Shown here: positions 7,946-14,269 of the stretch, in pieces | How positions within the stretch are numbered: position 1 is the stretch's first letter | How the letters are laid out: every line of letters starts with the position of its first letter | Assembly (NCBI GenBank): GCA_900541335.1 | Contig: UQJC01000034.1 | Span: 1-22,629, forward strand | Length of the DNA stretch: 22,629 nucleotides | Origin: an uncultured Prevotella sp. | Lineage (GTDB): Bacteria > Bacteroidota > Bacteroidia > Bacteroidales > Bacteroidaceae | Direction: 5' to 3' | Notes under the pieces: generated by a model | Databases searched by the model: none | The model's input: only the letters and a program-made list of their open reading frames with translations | What the model was told of the DNA's origin: nothing | Position numbers and translations under genes: made by a program

Positions 7946-7995
7946 ACTCAAAAAAGGGTGCACCTCATATATTTCGAGGTGCACCCTTTTTGAGT
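7946..7995. terminator. Bidirectional terminator between the lpxA-like gene and the AraC-type gene
   Basis: The arms AAAAAGGGTGCACCTC (ending 7966) and GAGGTGCACCCTTTTT (7976-7991) pair perfectly around a 9-base loop, flanked by CTC and GAG. A runs on one side and T runs on the other make it active in both directions. It serves the lpxA-like gene on the + strand and, at some distance, the - strand AraC-type gene. Confidence 0.9.
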
Positions 7996-8052
7996 TTGTG
8001 TGAGCGTCTTTTACAGCGTGTTTCCAGCGTGCTGAAGCTCCTGGCTTACGGC

Positions 8053-8109
8053 CTTGTCATAGCAACACTTTCTTGTCGAAGCAGAGCTTTCTTGTCATAG
8101 CAGAGCCAT
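8053..8109. repeat. Three tandem copies of a 19-bp repeat
   Basis: Three imperfect copies of CTTGTCATAGCAGAGCTTT run head to tail at 8053-8071, 8072-8090 and 8091-8109. They lie just beyond the stop of the AraC-type gene, in what would be its 3' untranslated region. I see no coding role. Confidence 0.75.
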
Positions 8110-8129
8110 GATTACAGTTTGTGGGCAGC

Positions 8130-8660
8130 TTATCGTCTGATAACATAGCGTCCCGCTTCCTGTGGATGTGCGCGTTGCAATTGCAGGCGCACTTCTTTCA
8201 GCGTCTGATGCGTTTCGCGGGCAAAGGCTTTACTGAAGGACGAAGCATTAGTGTAGCCGCAGTAGCGACCTATTTCGCCAATGTCGAGTTGTGAGTAAAG
8301 TAACATCGAACGCGCTTTGCTGACCAGATACTGGAATTTGAAATCCTTGTAATAGATACCAGTCAGCAGGAACATCATGCTAAAAAAGTCGTTGGCACAG
8401 ATGTGTTTCTCGCTAAGGTAGTCAAGCACCGTTGTTTCGCCCCGTCCCAAACGGAGGAAGAGTTCGTCAACGAGGTGAATGCCCGTAATCGTCGTTTTCT
8501 GTTCTACGGGCACATAGATTTCCTTACCGTCTTTATCGTATTCGATGCGATGCGTATAAGGGAAGACGATGAAATCTTCTACCTTAAACTGAGCCTCAAA
8601 GGCTGGCTTGTGGCGCTGATTGAGCGTTGCGTGTTTGTTGTAAGGACTGTACATAAGCAA
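8130..8660 (-). CDS. Short AraC-family transcriptional regulator
   Basis: Residues about 75-160 form the two helix-turn-helix units of an AraC DNA-binding domain. The second unit is clear in KARSMLLYSQLDIGEIGRYC, followed by GYTNASSFSKAFARETHQT. The N-terminal 70 residues are short and do not resemble the cupin-type sugar-binding domain of classical AraC proteins. The total of 176 residues is well below the usual 250-300. The start could be Met1 (8660) or Met3 (8654). It is transcribed away from the glycosyltransferase gene, with a 42-bp repeat array between them, so that array and promoter are natural candidate targets. This target is inferred from position. I found no TAnnTTTG element before the gene. 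Confidence 0.8.
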   Translation of the reverse strand: MLMYSPYNKHATLNQRHKPAFEAQFKVEDFIVFPYTHRIEYDKDGKEIYVPVEQKTTITGIHLVDELFLRLGRGETTVLDYLSEKHICANDFFSMMFLLTGIYYKDFKFQYLVSKARSMLLYSQLDIGEIGRYCGYTNASSFSKAFARETHQTLKEVRLQLQRAHPQEAGRYVIRR

Positions 8661-8789
8661 AGATTTTAAGTGATTGCATGCCTTGAGCTTTTTCAGTTAG
8701 CCAAAGCAAACCGACCGTGTGCAGAAGGCTTTATTGCGAGCGAAGTTACTACATTCTCATCGGAAGTTCCCTTCTTTTAGTCTGCGTTT

Positions 8790-8948
8790 TGTCATTCTCC
8801 ATGTAGAAGGACAATTCTGTGGCCTGTAATATGTCATTCTCTATGTAGAAGGACAAATCTGTGGTCTGCAATATGTCATTCTCCATGTAGAAGGACAAAT
8901 CTGTGGCCTGCAATTTGTCATTCTCTATGTAGAAGGACAATTCTGTGG
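8790..8948. repeat. Array of four 42-bp tandem repeats with internal palindromes
   Basis: Units begin with TGTCATTCTC at 8790, 8832, 8874 and 8916; the last is cut short after about 33 bases. Copies differ at only a few positions. Each unit holds an imperfect inverted repeat, TGTCATTCT and AGAAGGACA around a 6-base centre, with one mismatch per arm. There is no unique spacer between units, so this is not a CRISPR array. The array ends about 45 bases before the glycosyltransferase -7 element. Because 42 is a multiple of three, the - strand stays open across the array as a 14-residue repeat, but that frame lacks a convincing start. Confidence 0.93.
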
Positions 8949-8992
8949 TACGAACGAGGCACCTGCTGTCGAGCGAGGAAGGATAAAGTTGT

Positions 8993-9000
8993 TACCTTTG
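8993..9000 (+). promoter_or_regulatory. -7 promoter element of the glycosyltransferase gene (TACCTTTG)
   Basis: TACCTTTG matches TAnnTTTG and is followed by CAAC. The start codon lies 33 bases downstream, giving a short leader. I see no clear TTTG near the expected -33 position (about 8966-8971), which may mean the promoter needs an activator. Confidence 0.6.
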
Positions 9001-9032
9001 CAACTGCACCTTGTTCAATAGCTTTTCTATTT

Positions 9033-10037
9033 ATGCAAACTCCCTCTTTAAGTGTGTCAGTAGTGCTTTGCACCTACAACGGAGCGAAATTCCTGCGTGA
9101 ACAGCTCGATACGATTCTTGCTCAGGACTATCCGCTTCTCGAGGTACTGGTGCAGGATGACGGTTCGACCGACGACACAGCCTCCATTGTGGCGGCGTAT
9201 GCCGAGCGTTTCCCCCTGATTCGGTGGATGAAGAACGAGGCGGCGCATGGCGTAAACGGTAATTTCTTCAGTGCCATAGCGAAGGCTAAGGGTGACTTGA
9301 TTGCTATCAGCGATCAGGACGATTTGTGGGAACCCGACAAGGTGAGCAGTCAAGTGGCTGCACTTGGCTCGAAGCTGATGTCCATTTGTCGCAGTGTTCC
9401 CTTTACCGAAGATCCTTCCATTTCGCTCGATTACGACCGTCGTCCGCCTAACCATCGGTTACCCCGTCTGCTTTATTCTTCTGTGCCGGGTCATACGATG
9501 GTCTTTCGTCGCAGTCTGCTCACAAAAGTACCGAAGGAAGGAGAAATCTACAATCGCACGTACTATGATGTCATACTCGGACTGACAGCAGCAGCCTACG
9601 ACGGTATTGTGCTTGTAGATCGCGTGCTTGCACACTGGCGGCGTCATCAAGAGGCCGACACCCTGTTGCAGGCCGACAGCCGTCGCAAACGTTCGGCAGG
9701 CAATGCACTCTATATGTTGCGTTGGTCATTGACACACTATGCAGCAGTGAAGCGTTGCATGCGTTGGCATTTCCAACCGCGTTTGGACTTCCTGCGTGCC
9801 GTGGCGGCCGATACAGAAGTGTGGCGTGACGGTGTACGCATGATGGCATGTGAGTGTCGTTCGGGCCTGTGTTCTTACCTGGAGCTGACGCGTCTTTACC
9901 TCAAATACCGCCACGAGTTGTTTTACACCTACGAGAAAGACCCCGTGGCCTGGGTTCGCGCCCTGCTTTATCCCCTGATGCACATGTACAATTACCGCTA
10001 CCTGTGGGAGCGCGGACTCGGTAAAAAAGGGGAATAG
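9033..10037 (+). CDS. GT2-family glycosyltransferase
   Basis: A GT-A fold, inverting transferase that moves a sugar from a nucleotide-sugar donor. Residues 7-20 (SVSVVLCTYNGAKF) are the classic start of the fold. QDDGSTDD (41-48) is the donor-binding motif, DQDD (94-97) holds the metal-binding DxD, and HWRRHQEADT (201-210) matches the terminal motif seen in rhamnosyltransferase-like O-antigen enzymes. The C-terminal 120 residues are basic and aromatic, likely for membrane contact. There is no signal peptide. It stands alone, with no polysaccharide cluster beside it, so acceptor and sugar are unknown. It is preceded by a -7 element and a repeat array and followed 25 bases later by a terminator. 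Confidence 0.88.
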   Translation: MQTPSLSVSVVLCTYNGAKFLREQLDTILAQDYPLLEVLVQDDGSTDDTASIVAAYAERFPLIRWMKNEAAHGVNGNFFSAIAKAKGDLIAISDQDDLWEPDKVSSQVAALGSKLMSICRSVPFTEDPSISLDYDRRPPNHRLPRLLYSSVPGHTMVFRRSLLTKVPKEGEIYNRTYYDVILGLTAAAYDGIVLVDRVLAHWRRHQEADTLLQADSRRKRSAGNALYMLRWSLTHYAAVKRCMRWHFQPRLDFLRAVAADTEVWRDGVRMMACECRSGLCSYLELTRLYLKYRHELFYTYEKDPVAWVRALLYPLMHMYNYRYLWERGLGKKGE

Positions 10038-10062
10038 CAAGCTTCGTGCACCATAAACAATG

Positions 10063-10112
10063 ACAGAGGCTGTACCGCAACTTGTTTGGTTGTGATACAG
10101 CCTCTGTTGTTT
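10063..10112 (+). terminator. Terminator after the glycosyltransferase gene
   Basis: ACAGAGGCTGTA (10063-10074) pairs perfectly with TACAGCCTCTGT (10096-10107). An inner six-pair stem (10076-10081 with 10089-10094, one G.T) and a 7-base loop extend it. The tail is TGTTTTC. It lies between convergent genes and may also stop - strand transcription from the PCMD-like gene. Confidence 0.85.
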
Positions 10113-10168
10113 TCTAGCAAGAGAGAGCGTCCCTATAGAATGGGAGCGGATGCCTCCGCTGCGTGCTA

Positions 10169-11122
10169 TCAATACGCCAGGCGAACGTTGTCCACCCAAA
10201 GCGTATTGCCTACCGTACCGATGTAAGCGCCGCCGTGGCTGGAGTCAAACTGCAGCACGATGTGCGTCGGCGTTTCGTTGGCAGCAGCCCAACCCACTTC
10301 CTTGACGGGTACCATAGCTCCCTTCGAATTGCGGGCATACTTTGTATTTTCGCCCGTGGTAAGTCCCCAGGCTTCGTTGTAGAAAGATTGGTGGCGGATG
10401 TCACCGTAGTGGATGGTAAAGCGTGCGTTGTTTTGCCAGTCCGTAGAGTGGGAGAAGCGTTTGACCATCGTACCGACACGTTTGGCAAAGATATTGCCGT
10501 TCGCGTCTTCCCAACGTTTTTGGAGGTAAAGAACGCAGTCGGCCATGTCTTGACCTGCCACCTTCGAACCGCGCGTAATGCCGTTCTGGCGGATGCGGTT
10601 ACCCGGTACGATGTGCGTCTTGTAGTCAAAGATAATGGCTTGTGGACGCTTGTTGAACTTCACGCCAGCATTGAGCTTTGACATCGGATTCTTGGTGTCG
10701 CGGATAGGCTGGATGGTATTGCCCAGGTAGATGGAGCCGGCGGCAAGCACTTTGATGTTGATGATGCCCAACACTTTGGCTTCCACGATGTGAGTATAGA
10801 GCTTTACGCAACTGCCATGACCGGGATGTGAATCCTTGTAGACACTTACGTTCGTTTTGGTTACGCCCGACACTTTCGCCCAGACGTTGGAAGAAGCCCA
10901 GGGGTAGCCAATGTTCATCAGGTTGACCGTCTTACCGCCAATGATGCGGCTTTCCTTGATGGTCTGTGAAGTCCAGTGCTCGAAGTTCCCCTTGGCGAGG
11001 TAGGCAATGTTGCCTTCAGTCGCTTCCTCCTGAAGGAATTCGGGAGCGTAGGGGAGGGCACGCAGCGTGCCCGTTGAGGCTGTCAGCAGGGCAGCACTCA
11101 GAAGAATCGTCTTGAAGTTCAT
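10169..11122 (-). CDS. PCMD-like secreted or outer-membrane-associated protein
   Basis: A signal peptide (MNFKTILLSAALLTASTGTLRA) is followed by a single domain that looks like the PCMD family (putative carbohydrate metabolism domain), common in Bacteroidetes surface proteins. Signs are GNFEHWTSQ near the mature N terminus, a stretch of beta-rich sequence, and the typical end IGTVGNTLWVDNVRLAY. There is no lipobox Cys, so it is exported but not a lipoprotein. The length of 317 residues fits one PCMD domain plus a short lead. The biochemical role of the family is not established; sugar binding or hydrolysis is a guess. It is the last gene of a - strand run and lies 128 bases after the Omp85-type gene. 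Confidence 0.6.
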   Translation of the reverse strand: MNFKTILLSAALLTASTGTLRALPYAPEFLQEEATEGNIAYLAKGNFEHWTSQTIKESRIIGGKTVNLMNIGYPWASSNVWAKVSGVTKTNVSVYKDSHPGHGSCVKLYTHIVEAKVLGIINIKVLAAGSIYLGNTIQPIRDTKNPMSKLNAGVKFNKRPQAIIFDYKTHIVPGNRIRQNGITRGSKVAGQDMADCVLYLQKRWEDANGNIFAKRVGTMVKRFSHSTDWQNNARFTIHYGDIRHQSFYNEAWGLTTGENTKYARNSKGAMVPVKEVGWAAANETPTHIVLQFDSSHGGAYIGTVGNTLWVDNVRLAY

Positions 11123-11250
11123 ATTGTAGTGTATGAGTTGTTTTGTTACTTGTTAGCAGAGGGGCGAAGCCAACCAGTTGCCTTTGAGAAGTCTCGGTAT
11201 TTTGAGTCAACTGAGAGAAGGGCTGTTAAAGGGCTTGCCGCTTTGCCAGG

Positions 11251-12516
11251 TTAGAAAGCTTCGTTGATGTTGAAGATAAAGCCGCCGCCGTCGCGTGTCA
11301 AGCCGTAGTCAATGCGGACGTTGATGCCTTTCTTGAATTCCCATCGGTAACCGATGCCGCAGTTGGGCAAGGTCTTGCGCCACGCCATGCGGTCAAAACG
11401 GGGAAAGGCATTGGCCAAACCGACCCAGAGGGCAATGCCGTTGCGCCCCTTGATGTGCTGACGCAGTTCGAGCTGTCCCTCGATGAGGTTTTGGTCGCGG
11501 TAACGACCTTCGTAGTAACCACGCATGCGGTCGTTCGAGCCTACTTCTGCCAGCAGAGGCCAGGGGGTGTTGCCGTAGTTAAACAAGGCGTGGAGTTCGC
11601 CGGCCAGGACAGCGCCCTTCCACAATCGGCCGTACTTGGCAAAGGTGACTTCGGTCGAAGAAAAACCATAGTTCCCGTTGCCGAGAAAGCGCGGGTTAAA
11701 CGTTTGGTCTATCTGGAAGAACGTACCCCGTTTGGCATTGAGCATGAAGTCGCGCGAGTCGTAGGTAAAGGAGAGGCCCGCCGACACCGCGTGGAGCTTT
11801 TTCTTTTGTCCTTGCCAGAGGTGAAGGAACTTCGGGTCAATGTCCTTGGCCTGAAAGAAGCGGTAGTTGACCATCGGGCCGAGGTATGTGTTGTGGGCAA
11901 CCTTAAACATGAAGCGTCCCGTCGCGATGATGCGGTTGCGCCGGTAGTCCGTTTCGTTGTCGTCATTGTCCGCATTGTCGTAACCGATGCCCCAAAACTT
12001 TGCGCTGAACGTCGACAGGTTCAGTTTGTAGTCAAAGCGGTAGCGTTCTTGAGGGAAGATGTGATTTCCTTTGAGTCCGATGAGGAAGAAGCCGCCCGTG
12101 GTCATATCTGTATAAATCGAGGCATTCGAACGGGGAAGTGAGCGGTCCGTGCGGTCGGTTGAATAGGTCGCCGTACCGAGGATGCCGAGACCGAGTCCCG
12201 TCGTCGCAGAATAGTGCGGACCGGGTAACACGCCGAAGTCTATTTTCTTTTCAGGCTTTTGTTTATTCGAGTCGCGGAAGTAGTCTACGAGTTTTTTGAC
12301 GATGCCCCGTTCCCATATCTTTTTCTTCTTGCCGTCAAGTTCTTGCGTCAGCAGCGTGCTGTCGTTGGAAACGGTTTTCAGGGAAGCTTGGTCGGAAAGG
12401 ACTGTGCTGTCAGATAGAGTCGGAGCCACCTGTTCGGCCCGTGCAGTCAGTGTACTGGCAGCGAGGAGCAACGAGGCACACAGTCCACTCGGAAGGAGAG
12501 ATGACGGATATTTCAT
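11251..12516 (-). CDS. BamA/TamA-type (Omp85, surface antigen D15) outer-membrane barrel without POTRA domains
   Basis: The signal peptide ends at about residue 27 (TARA). A polar linker follows (28-90), and then a 16-strand-type barrel to the C-terminal Phe421, the outer-membrane sorting residue. The Omp85 hallmark loop is MRGYYEGRYRD (331-341), matching the (V/I/M)RG(Y/F) motif of the loop that folds into the pore, and YDSRD (252-256) is also typical. There is no room for POTRA domains, so it is unlikely to be BamA itself. Stand-alone barrels of this kind in Bacteroidetes have no settled role; outer-membrane insertion or secretion is a possibility. A low-complexity inverted repeat lies upstream in the spacer to the porin gene. 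Confidence 0.82.
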   Translation of the reverse strand: MKYPSSLLPSGLCASLLLAASTLTARAEQVAPTLSDSTVLSDQASLKTVSNDSTLLTQELDGKKKKIWERGIVKKLVDYFRDSNKQKPEKKIDFGVLPGPHYSATTGLGLGILGTATYSTDRTDRSLPRSNASIYTDMTTGGFFLIGLKGNHIFPQERYRFDYKLNLSTFSAKFWGIGYDNADNDDNETDYRRNRIIATGRFMFKVAHNTYLGPMVNYRFFQAKDIDPKFLHLWQGQKKKLHAVSAGLSFTYDSRDFMLNAKRGTFFQIDQTFNPRFLGNGNYGFSSTEVTFAKYGRLWKGAVLAGELHALFNYGNTPWPLLAEVGSNDRMRGYYEGRYRDQNLIEGQLELRQHIKGRNGIALWVGLANAFPRFDRMAWRKTLPNCGIGYRWEFKKGINVRIDYGLTRDGGGFIFNINEAF

Positions 12517-12527
12517 AGAGAAGAGAA

Positions 12528-12658
12528 GTTGAAGAGTTTATGAGTTGAAGAGTCTATGAGATGAGGAGTTTATGGGATAATGAGTTTATGAGATGAGGAG
12601 TTATGAGTTTAACGCTCTAATCTATCTTCTAAACTCTTCAACTCTTAATCTCTTCAAC
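12528..12658. repeat. Low-complexity GAAGAG/TTTATGAG repeat forming a large inverted repeat
   Basis: The left side carries repeated units such as GAGTTGAAGAG and GAGTTTATGAGATGAGGAG. The right side is the pyrimidine-rich complement. The outer 25 bases (12528-12552) pair with 12634-12658 with only two mismatches. It fills nearly all of the 162-base spacer between the porin and barrel genes on the - strand, so the transcript would carry a long hairpin there. It is not a CRISPR, since units are irregular and lack spacers. Confidence 0.8.
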
Positions 12659-12678
12659 TATGAATTCTTACCTGTTTA

Positions 12679-13848
12679 TTAGAACTTCGCCGCAATCTGT
12701 ACGTCAAACGTATTGTAGCGTGAGTCCGTGCGAACCGCAGCGTTACGTGCCGAGCGGTCGTCGGTAAACGTATAGTTCAGTTGGAAGAGCAAGTGCTTGC
12801 CAAGGGCATAGTTACCCGAAATGCCGTAGTCCGTGCGGAGCGAGTTCCATTGCTTCGAGTCGCGGTAGCAGTCGTAACGGGCATAGAACTTCAAGTCCTT
12901 CGTAACGGGTACACCCACCGTGGCATACCAGGCATCCGAGCGGTCGGGTGCAGCGGCATTCGTCACCTTGCCGCCAACCGAACTCATGTACTCGCCGCGT
13001 ACAGTCCAATCGCTTTCGTACTTCATGCCCACACCCCAGCGTACGCGCTTCACGCTCTTCAGCTGGTTGGCTTCGGGAGCCGCGTTGTATTTCTCGTTAG
13101 TGTATTTACCGTTCCAACCGAAACCGCCGATAGCAAGGTCCTTGATGGGTGAAATCCACAGACCGCCGATGAGGTCCTTGTGGTGGTCCTTGTCAGCGTG
13201 GTTGATGCCCTGGCCGTTGAAGAAGCCTAACTGGTAGTGAATCCACTTGTGACCATCGGCAGCAGGCAGCAAATCGCCTTGAAGTTGTACACCGAGGTCG
13301 CGTCCCGAACTCTTGTGTTCGCCGTTGCGGTCGCCGATGGAGGCGAGCTTCATTGTGGCCTGTGAGTAGCAACCGTAGCCTACCTTGAGCGGGCTGTATG
13401 GATTCTCAAAGCCAAAGGGACGCTTAAATTGTCCGAGCTTCACCCGCAGGAAGTCAAACTTCTGCCATTCGATGAAGGCATCAACCACGCGCGGACCTTT
13501 GTCCTCACCCGGTGCACCGTTGACCTCCAGTTGAAACTTATAGTAGAAATCGTTGTAGATGCGGCCGTCAGCATAGAGGCGAACGAAGCGCAGATCGAAG
13601 CCTCCGTTCGTGGGTTGTCCCTTGCGGTCACTGATGGAGTATTTACCGATGATGTACCCGCCGAATTTCAGCGTAGGGTTCATCTCCTTCAAAAATTTCG
13701 ACTGGTTCTTTTCCGTGTTGACAGCGAGGGTTAAGCCTTGGGTTTCCGATTCGTTTCCTTCGTTAGCTGTGCCTTTTGAGTCCGCCATTGCGGGAGCTGC
13801 CGTCAGCGTCAGGGCGAGCAATGTCGCCAGCTTATGAGAGTGTTGCAT
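12679..13848 (-). CDS. Porin of the phosphate-selective O/P type
   Basis: An outer-membrane beta barrel that should allow diffusion of small anions or other solutes. I start it at the ATG at 13848, which gives a clean signal peptide (MQHSHKLATLLALTLTAAPAMA). The longer frame from 13962 would begin upstream of the promoter element and adds basic, non-signal sequence. The mature protein begins with a short acidic lead and then alternating strands (LKFGGYIIGKYSI, DLRFVRLYADGRIYNDFYYK, FLRVKLGQFKRPFG). This pattern is that of the OprO/OprP family. It ends in FDVQIAAKF with the terminal Phe expected of an outer-membrane protein. A length of 389 residues is usual. Phosphate specificity cannot be told from the sequence, as many family members in Bacteroidetes are uncharacterised. 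Confidence 0.85.
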   Translation of the reverse strand: MQHSHKLATLLALTLTAAPAMADSKGTANEGNESETQGLTLAVNTEKNQSKFLKEMNPTLKFGGYIIGKYSISDRKGQPTNGGFDLRFVRLYADGRIYNDFYYKFQLEVNGAPGEDKGPRVVDAFIEWQKFDFLRVKLGQFKRPFGFENPYSPLKVGYGCYSQATMKLASIGDRNGEHKSSGRDLGVQLQGDLLPAADGHKWIHYQLGFFNGQGINHADKDHHKDLIGGLWISPIKDLAIGGFGWNGKYTNEKYNAAPEANQLKSVKRVRWGVGMKYESDWTVRGEYMSSVGGKVTNAAAPDRSDAWYATVGVPVTKDLKFYARYDCYRDSKQWNSLRTDYGISGNYALGKHLLFQLNYTFTDDRSARNAAVRTDSRYNTFDVQIAAKF

Positions 13849-13949
13849 GTAAAGTATAATGTTGTTAGGGAGATGATAAGGTAGGGCAACTGAATGTGTC
13901 AGAGCAAGCTTTCCGCCTGCCACGTGTCCACGCTTGAGCGGTCTATGAC

Positions 13950-13973
13950 CTACCTTAGCCACCGCAAAGGTAG
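13950..13973 (-). promoter_or_regulatory. Promoter region of the porin gene with overlapping inverted repeat
   Basis: Read on the - strand, TACCTTTG occupies 13972 down to 13965, matching the TAnnTTTG -7 element and identical to that before the glycosyltransferase gene. It gives a leader of about 110 bases. CTACCTT (13950-13956) and AAGGTAG (13967-13973) form a 7-bp inverted repeat around the start point, a plausible operator or leader hairpin. No clear -33 TTTG is seen. Confidence 0.55.
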
Positions 13974-14189
13974 TGCAAAAAGGAAGGGTAGCGGCATGCT
14001 GTTTCGTTTACTTCTTTAAGGAAGCAATTTTCTAACACAAAACGAAGTATAAAAGATGAGTTTTCTATTTCGACTCTTCAAAATAAGACGTAAACCAAAG
14101 GAAGACAGAAGGCATCATGCGTTCGGCATACCGTGTTGCATGAAGCGTATCGGAGCAAATGAAAGGACAAAGCCAGACTGCATCTCATT
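13974..14189. other. Gap between GH89 terminator and porin promoter
   Basis: Together with the porin leader and the terminator, this makes a 421-base stretch without a convincing gene. A 73-codon + strand frame at 14056-14277 crosses the terminator and overlaps the end of the GH89 gene, and its product resembles nothing I know. I see no RNA gene here. Confidence 0.6.
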
Positions 14190-14230
14190 AAAAAGACCGG
14201 AAGTATGCGGAGGGGCATACTTCCGGTCTG
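14190..14230 (-). terminator. Terminator of the GH89 gene
   Basis: A perfect 15-bp stem (AGACCGGAAGTATGC at 14194-14208 with its complement at 14215-14229) closes a 6-base loop. On the - strand the stem is followed by TTTTTAAT. It lies 40 bases beyond the GH89 stop. Confidence 0.92.
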
Positions 14231-14269
14231 GAGTTTCAAAGCGCGGTTGCACGAATCAGCTTGCGGCGC

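Noticed and set aside
8749..8940. A - strand frame with a repeated 14-residue peptide (LSFYMENDILQ type)
   Set aside because: It exists because the 42-bp repeat length is a multiple of three. The first codon is TTG, there is no ribosome-binding site, and the frame ends just after the array. I treat it as a by-product of the DNA repeat.
8790..8948. CRISPR array
   Set aside because: Units are directly adjacent with no unique spacers, and no cas genes are present in the window.
11455..12141. A 228-codon + strand frame opposite the Omp85-type gene
   Set aside because: It is antisense to a clear coding region. Its composition reflects the mirror of that gene and it has no recognisable domain.
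13849..13962. N-terminal extension of the porin by 38 residues
   Set aside because: It is basic, lacks signal character and runs into the -7 promoter element. The internal Met at 13848 begins a clean signal peptide.
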